A stretch of DNA of 45,529 bases from CAZMXP01 sp964570285 (lineage in GTDB: Bacteria; Planctomycetota; PLA2). The notes under the pieces were generated by a model. That model ran no database searches. It was not told the DNA's origin and was given only the letters and a program-made list of their open reading frames with translations. The translations under genes were made by a program, and so were the position numbers. The stretch covers positions 1-45,529 of the forward strand of contig CAZMXP010000040.1 of the NCBI GenBank assembly GCA_964570285.1, in the 5' to 3' direction. How positions within the stretch are numbered: the stretch's first letter is position 1; each line of letters opens with the position of its first letter. Of the stretch, positions 1-6,942 are shown one piece after another.

Positions 1-144
1 CGCGGCGATCGCGGCGGGCGCGGGGGCGGCGGCGGAGGCGGCGGCCGCGGGGGGGACCGGGGACCGCGGCGCGGCGGCGACAACCGCAACCGCCGCCGCG
101 GAGACCGCGGGCCCGATGCTGGCCTCGGACGTTCTTCGGAATAG
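1..144 (+). CDS. C-terminal RGG-rich tail of a truncated protein (probably RNA-binding)
   Basis: Frame 1 is open from the window edge and ends at TAG (142-144). The 47 visible residues are almost all Gly, Arg and Asp, with repeated RGG/RGD-type units and a poly-Gly run near residues 9-15. Such tails are found at the C-terminus of RRM proteins, DEAD-box helicases and some ribonucleases, where they bind RNA non-specifically. The body of the protein lies outside the window, so the family cannot be named. A cold-shock gene follows 127 nt downstream on the same strand, which fits an RNA-handling neighbourhood. The frame is supported by its strong amino-acid bias and clean stop, but low-complexity GC-rich DNA can mimic this. 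Confidence 0.6.
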   Translation, partial: RGDRGGRGGGGGGGGRGGDRGPRRGGDNRNRRRGDRGPDAGLGRSSE

Positions 145-155
145 AATCATGCGCC

Positions 156-189
156 GCGGGCCGGGGTTGATCCTCGGCCCCCGCTGCTT
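156..189 (+). terminator. possible hairpin terminator after the RGG-tail gene
   Basis: A GC-rich stem pairs GCGGG (156-160) plus CCG (161-163) with CGG (175-177) plus CCCGC (180-184), with a two-base bulge, and is followed by TGCTTT. It lies 12 nt after the TAG stop and before the cold-shock gene. The T-run is short, so it may instead be part of the structured 5' leader of the cold-shock gene. Confidence 0.35.
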
Positions 190-271
190 TCCTCGGCGGG
201 AGGATTCGGAAGGTTCCCTCAACGTGCGGCGTTCGAAACGCGCCGCTCCCGATAGGACAGGAGATTCAGCA

Positions 272-475
272 ATGGTCACGGGGCAGGTCAAGTGGTTCGA
301 CAATCGCAAGGGCTGGGGCTTCATCACGCAGTCCGACGGTCAGGACGTCTTCGTCCACTTCCGTAACATCACGGGCGAAGGCTTCCGCAAGCTCAAGGAC
401 GGCCAGCAGGTGGAGTTCGAACTCGTGCAGGGCGACAAGGGTCTCTACGCGGAGAACGTGCGGCCGGTCGCCTAG
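272..475 (+). CDS. cold-shock domain protein (CspA family)
   Basis: This 67-residue protein is a single cold-shock (OB-fold) domain that binds single-stranded RNA/DNA and melts secondary structure. RNP1 is KGWGFI (residues 13-18) and RNP2 is VFVHF (26-30). The family start (VKWFD near residue 6) and full normal length are present. The ATG at 272 is preceded by CAGGAG (258-263) at good spacing, so I prefer it to the upstream in-frame ATG at 116, which would add 52 low-complexity residues. The leader contains an inverted repeat (GCGGCG at 226-231, CGCCGC at 241-246), as expected for cold-responsive csp leaders, though thermoregulation is inference. A strong hairpin terminator follows. Confidence 0.95.
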   Translation: MVTGQVKWFDNRKGWGFITQSDGQDVFVHFRNITGEGFRKLKDGQQVEFELVQGDKGLYAENVRPVA

Positions 476-529
476 GAGAGAGAGGCGCGGGCGCCTTTGG
501 CGCACCCGCCCTCTTGCTCGGAGCAGAAG

Positions 530-562
530 AAGCCGGCCGGCTCCCCTGGAGCCGGCCGGCTT
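530..562. terminator. strong bidirectional hairpin terminator
   Basis: A perfect 14-bp stem (530-543 with 549-562) encloses a 5-nt loop. Pyrimidine-rich CGTCTGTT follows on the + strand, and the complement of GAAGAA gives TTCTTC on the - strand. It sits between the convergent cold-shock gene and the secretin gene and probably ends both transcripts. Confidence 0.8.
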
Positions 563-630
563 CGTCTGTTGGGGCCGCGGGGGGGGATCGTGCGACCGGG
601 GAACCGCGTCGGGCCCGGCCCGACCTCGCG

Positions 631-2124
631 CTACTTCGTAGGCGCCGGAGTCTCCGGGGCCCGCTCGGAGGCCGGGCGGGTCGGGGACTTCTTCTCCTTC
701 AGGCGGCGGCGCTCGCCCGGAGGGACGAAGACGCTGCGGTCGAGGCGGTGGCGGAGGATCGAAGGCGTGATGAAGAAGTCGAGTTCGGACTTGACCTTCG
801 TCTTCTTGGTCCGGCTGAAGAGGAACCCGAGCACGGGGATCGACCCGAGCAGCGGCACTCCGCTCTTCGAATCCACCTCCGACACCGCGTAGAGGCCCCC
901 GATCACGAGCGTCATGCCGTCGCGGATCGTGACGACCGTCTCGGAATTGCGCTGCGCCACGATCGGGTTCTGGACCGACGTGCTCGGCCCTTTCGCCTCG
1001 AGGAACCCCGTGATCGACGAGACCTCCACCCGCACGCGGAGGTTCACGTACTCGCGTCCGATGTGCAGCGGCGTGAAGTCGAGCCGGATGCCCGTCTCCT
1101 TGAACGTCGTCGCCACCGTCTCGCTCGATCCGCTGATCTTGATCTCGGCGATGGGCGTCTCCTGGCCCGTGATTAGCGTCGCGAGCTGGCCCTGCGTGGC
1201 CAGGATGCTCGGCTCGCTCAGGATGTTCGCCGCGCCCCTCTCCTGCAGCGCCTCGATCTGCGCGATGATCGTCCCCTCGTCCCCGATCAGGTCGTCGAAG
1301 ACGAGGCTGAGCCCGGTGTTGTCGGGGTGAAGGAACTTCTGCGCGAAGGCGCTCGGTCGCGCGGAGCTCCTGAACCCGCGGAAGAACGCGTTCTCGTTCT
1401 GGCCGCCGATCTGCACGCCCCCGTTGGCGGCGGGATTGGGATCCCCCCCGCCGCGATCGAAGAAGAGCGATACGCCGTACTCGAGATTCGAGTCCAGCGT
1501 CACCTCGACGACCTTCGCCTTGATGAAGACCTGCGGCTCGGGGACATCGAAACGCTGCAGGAACTCCTCGACGACACCCTTGTAGGCGACCGGGAAGGTG
1601 AGAATGAGCACGTTCTCGTCGGTGCGCTGCTCCCGCGCGGGCGGCGCGGAGATGTCGCTGCGTCTGCGGTTCGGGTCGGTCTTGAATTGCCAGGCCCACC
1701 GCTGCTTCGTGTCCGCGGTGAGCCCGGGGACCTTGAGCTTGTCGATGCTGCTCTTGAGCGGCGTCGCACCCACATGGTTCGTCACGTAGAACCACGTGAG
1801 CGTGCCGTCTTTGTTCTTGATGAGGTCGTCTTCGACGAAGTAGAAGTCCTGCTCGGGAGAGTCGGCCGCCGGCGTTGCTCCGGCATCCGTGCCGGCGTCC
1901 CCCTCCGTGGCCCCCGCGCCCCCCCCGGCATCCTGCCCCGCCGCGACGGCAGGCGCCGAAGGCGCGGCCGGCGCCGGGTCCTCGCCCCTTGCGCTGCCCC
2001 CGGCGACGATCAACGTCAGCAGTGCCGCGCCCAACGCCCTCGCCACCGCCTGCCCCACGCTTCCGCCCAAAAGGAGGCGGGGCAGCGGGGCCAGCCCGGC
2101 GGCAGTTTCTCCGTTCGCACTCAT
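631..2124 (-). CDS. solo secretin-family outer-membrane protein
   Basis: A 497-residue protein with an N-terminal hydrophobic stretch (about residues 30-45) and an Ala/Pro/Gly-rich linker. A short N3-like region precedes the C-terminal secretin domain (about residues 270-460). Recognisable secretin signatures are ILSEPSILATQG, VTIRDGMTLVIGGL and GVPLLGSIPVLGFLFS, followed by the final beta segment ending DFFITPSIL. Secretins form the outer-membrane gate of type II/III secretion, type IV pili and filamentous-phage export. This copy lacks the usual N0-N1-N2 ring domains and has no GspE, GspF, GspC or pilin gene nearby. It lies 55 nt after a small secreted-protein gene and is probably co-transcribed with it. 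The family is certain; the transported substrate is unknown. Confidence 0.88.
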   Translation of the reverse strand: MSANGETAAGLAPLPRLLLGGSVGQAVARALGAALLTLIVAGGSARGEDPAPAAPSAPAVAAGQDAGGGAGATEGDAGTDAGATPAADSPEQDFYFVEDDLIKNKDGTLTWFYVTNHVGATPLKSSIDKLKVPGLTADTKQRWAWQFKTDPNRRRSDISAPPAREQRTDENVLILTFPVAYKGVVEEFLQRFDVPEPQVFIKAKVVEVTLDSNLEYGVSLFFDRGGGDPNPAANGGVQIGGQNENAFFRGFRSSARPSAFAQKFLHPDNTGLSLVFDDLIGDEGTIIAQIEALQERGAANILSEPSILATQGQLATLITGQETPIAEIKISGSSETVATTFKETGIRLDFTPLHIGREYVNLRVRVEVSSITGFLEAKGPSTSVQNPIVAQRNSETVVTIRDGMTLVIGGLYAVSEVDSKSGVPLLGSIPVLGFLFSRTKKTKVKSELDFFITPSILRHRLDRSVFVPPGERRRLKEKKSPTRPASERAPETPAPTK

Positions 2125-2179
2125 CGACGTGATCCCCCCACTCGCGCTGCCCGGGATGCCCGCGAACCGACGCTGGCCC

Positions 2180-2602
2180 CTAGTCGCGCCCCACCGCGTC
2201 CACGAGATCGGTCGTGGCGTCGGGGATCTCCTTCTTGATCTCCCCCACCGCCGCGATCGACCCGATCTCGCCGATCATGTCGTACCCCTCCCGCTTCGCG
2301 ATCTTGGCGAGCGCCTTCTGGAAGCGCTCGGTCGCCTTCTTCATCAACTGGTGGTACTTCGGATCGTCGTCGGAGAGATCCTCGTCGAGGATCTTCTTGT
2401 ATTCGGGAATGGCAGCCCAGACATCGTCCGCCGCGATGACCGCCGGAGTCTTGGGGTGGGTTCCCTCCCCGTAGTAGATCTCGTCGCTGTCCACCACTTC
2501 GAAGGAGTGCCCGTCTGCTGCGGCGGCACCTCGATCCATGTTCGCGACCCCAAAGAGGGTGAGAAGTGCTGCGAGCTGGAACAGGCCGATCCTCGGGTTC
2601 AT
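2180..2602 (-). CDS. small secreted protein of unknown function upstream of the secretin
   Basis: The start at 2602 gives 140 residues and is set by a GGAGG Shine-Dalgarno (complement of 2608-2612). It also places a clear signal peptide first (hydrophobic residues 5-20, then an Ala-rich cleavage region). The mature part is acidic near YYGEGTHPKTPAV and ends in a charged helix-rich region (DDPKYHQLMKKATERFQKAL) with no domain I recognise. A longer in-frame start at 2686 exists but would bury the signal peptide. The gene lies directly upstream of the secretin on the same strand, so an accessory or periplasmic partner role is a reasonable guess, unsupported by homology. Confidence 0.72.
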   Translation of the reverse strand: MNPRIGLFQLAALLTLFGVANMDRGAAAADGHSFEVVDSDEIYYGEGTHPKTPAVIAADDVWAAIPEYKKILDEDLSDDDPKYHQLMKKATERFQKALAKIAKREGYDMIGEIGSIAAVGEIKKEIPDATTDLVDAVGRD

Positions 2603-2622
2603 GCTTGCCTCCGCGCCACCCA

Positions 2623-2637
2623 GCACACGCGGTGTGC
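2623..2637. repeat. inverted repeat GCACAC-GCG-GTGTGC in the leader of the secreted-protein gene
   Basis: A perfect 6-bp inverted repeat with a 3-nt centre lies 21 nt upstream of the start at 2602, just before its Shine-Dalgarno. It could be an operator half-site pair or an mRNA hairpin near the ribosome binding site. Neither is proven. Confidence 0.4.
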
Positions 2638-2826
2638 CGAATTCCGACGTACAGAGGAAACAATCGGCCTTCCCGCCGCAATCCATGGAGGAATCGGGGT
2701 GATCCTAGGGAAAAATCGCCCGAATCACCGCAGCCGCCACCGAGAATTGCGCCACAATCCGCCGCGGGCACCCGATCGAGGCAATTCCGCCGCAAGGAGA
2801 CGGTGTTCCCTGGGACTACCCACGGA

Positions 2827-2859
2827 AAGGGGCCGATGCCTGCCCGGCACCGGCCCCTT
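2827..2859. other. orphan GC-rich hairpin in the divergent region
   Basis: AAGGGGCCG (2827-2835) pairs with CGGCCCCTT (2851-2859), and an inner TGCC/GGCA stem (2837-2840, 2846-2849) continues it past one mismatch. It resembles a terminator stem but has no T-run on either side and does not follow a gene end. It may end an unannotated small RNA or shape the leader of the - strand operon. Confidence 0.4.
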
Positions 2860-3015
2860 CGGAATCGGAGAGTCTTGACCTCAACCCCGTCCCCGTCTGC
2901 GCGAACCGATCCTGCCTGTCGACCTTTCTGGTTTGGGTTTGGATGAGAGCGATCTCTTGCGTGGGGCTCAGGTGGACTCTCTGTCCGTCCGCATGCTAAC
3001 GAACTTAACTAACTA

Positions 3016-3053
3016 GTCAATCATTTTTCCAGGAGTTATTATCCGGTCAATCA
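3016..3053. promoter_or_regulatory. 8-bp direct repeat GTCAATCA, possible operator/-35 region
   Basis: GTCAATCA occurs at 3016-3023 and 3046-3053, 30 bp apart (about three helical turns), inside the AT-rich part of the divergent region. On the - strand each copy gives TTGAC; the leftward one is followed 16 nt later by TAGCAT, a fair -35/-10 pair. The position next to the XRE regulator gene makes an autoregulatory operator plausible, as inference. Confidence 0.35.
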
Positions 3054-3082
3054 ACCACGGTGACCCCGCCCACTCCGCGGCC

Positions 3083-3088
3083 TAGAAT
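3083..3088 (+). promoter_or_regulatory. -10 box TAGAAT of the XRE gene (leaderless geometry)
   Basis: TAGAAT ends 9 nt before the ATG at 3098 and no Shine-Dalgarno is present, so the transcript should begin at or next to the start codon. No clear -35 is visible. Confidence 0.5.
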
Positions 3089-3097
3089 CGTGGTGCG

Positions 3098-4075
3098 ATG
3101 CAGGACTTTGCGGCACTCGTGCTCGAGGCGAGGACCCGGAAGGGGCTGACCCAAGCCGAGGCCGCGACGGCGGCAGGTCTGACGCCCTCCTACCTCAGCG
3201 TGCTCGAGAACCGCAAGAAGCGGCCGCCGTCGGACGAGGTCTGTCGCCGCCTCGCTCGGGCGCTGGACATCCCCGAGGAGCGGATTCTCGAGGTGGCGCA
3301 TCTCGAACGCGCCCCCGCCCCGCTGCGCAACCGGCTGCGATCGCTGGCGACGACGCTGCGCCGCGAGCGACGGTCGATGACCAGCATGCTCGGGAGCCTG
3401 CTCGCTCCCTTCCTGGCTGCGGGTCCCCCCGGCCTGCTCGATGGCGCCCTCGAGACGACCGGCCTGACCGCGCGCCGTCGCCGACGACTGCGGGACGTGC
3501 TGGGGGCGATCGGCACCGGGGCGACGTCGGCGCAGGAATTGGAGCGCTTGCTCGAGGAGCTTCCCGAACGCGAGCGCTCGCAACTCCTCGACGGCCTCAC
3601 GCGGGAGCTCTCGCGTCGAACCCTTGGCGGCCCCGCCTCCCAGCCCTCCTCCACGGCGGGCTCCCCGGCCACCCCGACCGCACCGCCGCACGCCCCGGCG
3701 CATGCGCCGCCCCTCCTCTTCTCGGCGCCTCGCCGCGCGCATGCCCCCTCGACCCCCTACCTTCTCGAACTCGCCTCCGAATCCTGCGCCGGTGTGCCCG
3801 AGCTTCAGCCCGGCGATCTCGTGCTCGTGGATCCACGCACCCGGCCGCGCGAGGGCGACCTGCTGCTGTTTGTCGGCGAGGGGGAGCCCTCCGTGCGCCG
3901 CTGGTGGCCGCGCGCCCGCCCCCCAGGGGGGGTGGATCCGCGGCCTTCGCCGCAGCCCCACCTCGATGGCATGGATGCCGCCTCCTTCGCGGCTCTCTGG
4001 GACAGGGCGGGCGCAGGGGTGGTGATCGAGATCCGGCGTCGTGCGCGGCGGGAGCCTCCGGGCGAGGAGGAGTGA
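3098..4075 (+). CDS. XRE-family transcriptional regulator with degenerate S24-like C-terminal domain
   Basis: Residues 5-60 form a Cro/C1-type helix-turn-helix (ARTRKGLTQAEAATAAGLTP, then SYLSVLENRKK), followed by a charged helical middle and a Pro/Ala-rich linker (about 175-215). Residues 221-290 resemble the LexA/CI S24 fold, with the core PGDLVLVDPRTRPREGDLLL. In S24 peptidases a Ser-Met/Pro motif precedes this core and a Lys lies after it. Here the region reads ESCAGVPELQPGD and the later position reads VRRWW, so the Ser/Lys dyad appears to be lost and self-cleavage is unlikely. The domain may now serve only for dimerisation or ligand sensing. The gene is 25 nt upstream of the phosphatase-superfamily gene and probably in one operon with it. 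Confidence 0.82.
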   Translation: MQDFAALVLEARTRKGLTQAEAATAAGLTPSYLSVLENRKKRPPSDEVCRRLARALDIPEERILEVAHLERAPAPLRNRLRSLATTLRRERRSMTSMLGSLLAPFLAAGPPGLLDGALETTGLTARRRRRLRDVLGAIGTGATSAQELERLLEELPERERSQLLDGLTRELSRRTLGGPASQPSSTAGSPATPTAPPHAPAHAPPLLFSAPRRAHAPSTPYLLELASESCAGVPELQPGDLVLVDPRTRPREGDLLLFVGEGEPSVRRWWPRARPPGGVDPRPSPQPHLDGMDAASFAALWDRAGAGVVIEIRRRARREPPGEEE

Positions 4076-4100
4076 TGCGCCGGTGACCTGATCGGCGAAG

Positions 4101-6167
4101 ATGGGGGACGTGCGTCGCCTTCCCGCGCTGCTCCTGCTGCTGTTGCCCGGGATCCCGCTCGGCCTGCTGCTGCTGCCGACGGCGTCGGCGTGGCTCGACG
4201 CGCTGCGCGAGATCCGGGGGGAGCGCTACGCCTATCGGGAGGTGCCGCGGAGGGTCGTCGTCCTCGGATTCGATGGCGTCGATCCCGGGATCCTCAGGGA
4301 GTATCTCGACCGCCTCCCCACGCTGCGCGGCCTCGCCGAACGCGGCACCTTCCTGCCCTGCCGCTCCACCAATCCGCCGGAGTCCCCGGTCGCGTGGGCC
4401 ACCTTCGCGACCGGACTCAATCCCGGGGGGCACGGGATCTTCGACTTCGTGCATCGCGACCTCGACGCGGCAGACCCCTACCGCCCCGCCAACGGCATGG
4501 TCGAGCGCATCGCCCCGCAGGTGGACCTGCTCGGATTCCCGGTGCGCCCGCCGGGCGCGATCAACCTGCGCGGCGGCGAGCCCTTCTGGGAACCGGTTGC
4601 CCGGGCTGGCTACCGCGTCTCGGTGCTGCGCATGCCGCTGACCTTTCCTGCCGCGCTTCCGCGGGGAGGGGAGCTCACCAGCGGCCTCGGCGTCCCCGAC
4701 CTGCGCGCGACCAACGGCTCCTACACGCTCTTCCGCGCTGGGGCCGATGCGTGGGACGGCCAGACCGAGTTCGGGGGGCGCCACGTGAAGATCTATCCGC
4801 GCGACGGGAGCGCCGCCGCGACGCTCGACGGGCCGCCGGATCCGCGCGCCCCGGAGAGCGGGCGACGCCTGTCGATCCCCCTGCGCTTCCGCTTCACCGG
4901 CGAGTCGGCCACCGTGTCGGTCGATGGCGCTCCCCCCGTGGCGCTCGAGGGCGGGCTCTACAGCCCGTGGATCCGCGTCACCTTTTCCACGGGTCCGTTC
5001 ATCCGCATCGAGGGGATCGTCCGCTTCCTGCTCCTCGCGACCGGTCGCGCCCCCGCCGTCTATGCCTCGCCGATCCAGATCTCGCCGTTCGCCCCCGTCG
5101 TGCCGATCTCGGCGCCCGCCTCCTTCCTGCCGGAGATGGCGAGGCGGCTCGGCGCGATGAAGACCGCGGGCTGGCCGGAGGACACCTTCGCGGCCAACGA
5201 CCGCGTGCTGAGCGACGCCCACGTCTTCGACGACATCCGCGACACCTACCGCGCGGACGAGCGGCTGCTCCTCGATCGCCTGAAGGAGAGCGACGCCGCG
5301 CTCGTCGCCATGGTCTTCACGGCCACCGACCGGATGTCCCATCTCTTCTTCCGCTACCGCGACGTCGAGCACCCGGCCCACAACCCGCGCGACATCGAGG
5401 CCTTCCGCGCGCGCAAGGGCATCGACGACCCCATCTTCGAGTCCTACCGCTGGATGGACGAGACGGTGCGGCAGACGCTCGCCACGCTCGGCGACGAGGA
5501 CGTGCTCCTCCTCGTCAGCGACCACGGCTTCCACAGTTGGCGCCATGGCGTCAACCTCAACCACTGGCTCTGGCGCGAGAACTACCTCGCGCTCGCCCCC
5601 GGCGCGGCGACGCAGGGCGGCCGGAACCTGGGGCAGTTCTTCACCGGCACCGTCGATACCACCGGCATCGATTGGCCGCGCACCCGGGCCTACGCCCTCG
5701 GCCTCGGCCAGATCTACCTGAACGCGAAGGGGCGCGAGCGCGACGGCTGCGTGGCCCCCGAGGAGCGCGACGCGCTGCTCGAGGAGCTCTCCGCGCGGCT
5801 GATGTCGCTGCGCGGCCCCGACGGCGATCCCGTCTTCCGCGCCATCTACCGCGGCGACCGCATCTGGAGCGGCCCGCGCATGCGCGACGCCCCCGACCTC
5901 CAGTGCGCCTTCGCCGACGGCTACCGCGTCTCCTGGCAGACCGCGCTGCTCGGCGTGCCCAAGGACCTCTTCGAGACCAACACCTTCCCGTGGTCCGGCG
6001 ACCACTGCAGCAACGACGTCGAGGACACCTACGGCGTCTTCCTCTCCAATCGCATCTATGAGGGGGCGCGGGGGCCGGACCTCATCGACATCGCCCCCAC
6101 CGTCTGCGCCCTCTTCGGCCTCCCCCCGCCCGCGGGCGCCGAGGGCGTCGCGCTGCCGCTCCGGTAG
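4101..6167 (+). CDS. alkaline-phosphatase-superfamily phosphohydrolase/phosphodiesterase (COG3379-like), membrane-anchored
   Basis: 688 residues. A hydrophobic segment at 8-30 acts as signal anchor. The metal-binding core follows: GFDGVDP (56-62), a nucleophile region NPPESPVAWATFATGLNPGG (91-110, candidate S95), ATDRMSH (about 408-414) and VSDHGFHSW (about 472-480). These match the type I phosphodiesterase/nucleotide pyrophosphatase branch of the superfamily, which hydrolyses phosphate mono- or diesters with two metal ions. The C-terminus ends with the usual DIAPTVCALFGLPPP segment. The protein probably acts in the periplasm. It follows the XRE regulator closely, so expression may be controlled by it. 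The substrate cannot be read from sequence. Confidence 0.86.
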   Translation: MGDVRRLPALLLLLLPGIPLGLLLLPTASAWLDALREIRGERYAYREVPRRVVVLGFDGVDPGILREYLDRLPTLRGLAERGTFLPCRSTNPPESPVAWATFATGLNPGGHGIFDFVHRDLDAADPYRPANGMVERIAPQVDLLGFPVRPPGAINLRGGEPFWEPVARAGYRVSVLRMPLTFPAALPRGGELTSGLGVPDLRATNGSYTLFRAGADAWDGQTEFGGRHVKIYPRDGSAAATLDGPPDPRAPESGRRLSIPLRFRFTGESATVSVDGAPPVALEGGLYSPWIRVTFSTGPFIRIEGIVRFLLLATGRAPAVYASPIQISPFAPVVPISAPASFLPEMARRLGAMKTAGWPEDTFAANDRVLSDAHVFDDIRDTYRADERLLLDRLKESDAALVAMVFTATDRMSHLFFRYRDVEHPAHNPRDIEAFRARKGIDDPIFESYRWMDETVRQTLATLGDEDVLLLVSDHGFHSWRHGVNLNHWLWRENYLALAPGAATQGGRNLGQFFTGTVDTTGIDWPRTRAYALGLGQIYLNAKGRERDGCVAPEERDALLEELSARLMSLRGPDGDPVFRAIYRGDRIWSGPRMRDAPDLQCAFADGYRVSWQTALLGVPKDLFETNTFPWSGDHCSNDVEDTYGVFLSNRIYEGARGPDLIDIAPTVCALFGLPPPAGAEGVALPLR

Positions 6168-6195
6168 CAGGCGGACGCGCCCGCCCGCCCGCGCG

Positions 6196-6216
6196 CAGCG
6201 GCCCTTCGGCCCGCTA
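6196..6216. terminator. weak hairpin between convergent genes
   Basis: AGCGG (6197-6201) pairs with CCGCT (6211-6215), with an inner CC/GG pair across one mismatch and a 3-nt loop. It overlaps the stop of the - strand gene. No T-run follows, so this is a low-confidence terminator for the convergent pair. Confidence 0.3.
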
Positions 6217-6942
6217 CTCCCCGCTCGCCTTCGCCGCGGCGGCCACGAGGCGATCATGCTCGGCGGCGAGGGCGGCGAACGCGGCGGCGAGCTGCTCGCG
6301 CGCGCGGTCGACCAGGTTCCTGCCGGCCTCGTCCCGGATCGAGGAGGCCTCGATCGACCCGCGCAACTCGCTGACGTCGCGGTCGACGAGCTTGTCGCGC
6401 TGCAGCGGGAGGTGCGTCAGCTTCTCGCGCCGCTCGCCCTCCGCCCACTCGCGGCGGCGTTCGAGGGCGCGCCGGTGGACCTGCTCGCTGCCCACCTCGA
6501 CGAGGCGGTCGCCGCCGCAGAGCACACAGCGCCCGTCGCCGCGACAGACCGGGCAGGGCCGGGCCGCCGCCGCCTCGCCGATCTGCTTCAGCCCGGCGCA
6601 GAAGCCGCAGGCGCCGCGGTCCATGACGTGGAAGTAGCCCTGCGGGAAGGCCATGAGCCACGCGGGCATCGTGGTCGCCGGCAGCGCGAGAGCATCGAAG
6701 CGGTCCCGCATGTGGTCCACGTCGGCGCTGTCGAGGCAGCCGGGACAGGGTACGGTCGTCCCGACCCAATCGACCGTGCGGCGGCACTCCTTGCAGCTGA
6801 TCGCGAGCGGCCGCAGCACCGCCCGGCAATAGGGGCAGAGGGGCTCTCCCGCCTCCCAGACGACGTCGCGCTCGTCCACCGCGAGGATGCCCAGCGTGAC
6901 GAACGCGACGATGCAGATTCCCGTGAACGAGAGCCACCTCAT
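6214..6942 (-). CDS. membrane-anchored multi-zinc-ribbon protein, function unknown
   Basis: 242 residues. One N-terminal membrane segment (about 4-22) is followed by six CxxC knuckles: CPYC, CKEC, CPGC, CGFC, CPVC and CVLC. The last pair (CPVCRGDGRCVLCGG) resembles the DnaJ-type CxxCxGxG zinc finger. The C-terminal third (about 155-242) is charged and predicted helical, possibly coiled coil. The ATG overlaps the TGA of hyuB by four bases (ATGA, 6939-6942), so it is translationally coupled to the hydantoinase/oxoprolinase operon. A role as chaperone, assembly factor or thiol sensor for HyuAB is possible but only inferred from context. Confidence 0.75.
   Translation of the reverse strand: MRWLSFTGICIVAFVTLGILAVDERDVVWEAGEPLCPYCRAVLRPLAISCKECRRTVDWVGTTVPCPGCLDSADVDHMRDRFDALALPATTMPAWLMAFPQGYFHVMDRGACGFCAGLKQIGEAAAARPCPVCRGDGRCVLCGGDRLVEVGSEQVHRRALERRREWAEGERREKLTHLPLQRDKLVDRDVSELRGSIEASSIRDEAGRNLVDRAREQLAAAFAALAAEHDRLVAAAAKASGE

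Larger units (their letters stand above)
2603..3097. other. 495-nt divergent intergenic control region
   Basis: No coding region is supported here. It holds the leader of the secreted protein/secretin operon (-), the promoter of the XRE regulator (+), a 6+3+6 inverted repeat (2623-2637), a GC-rich hairpin (2827-2859) and an AT-richer stretch (about 2995-3055) with an 8-bp direct repeat. The drop in GC around 3000-3050 is conspicuous against the rest of the window. Confidence 0.6.

Noticed and set aside
3597..6257. 886-residue open frame on the - strand
   Set aside because: It is antisense to the XRE and phosphohydrolase genes, is rich in Arg/Ala/Gly/Pro and shows no family motif. It is a GC-skew shadow frame.
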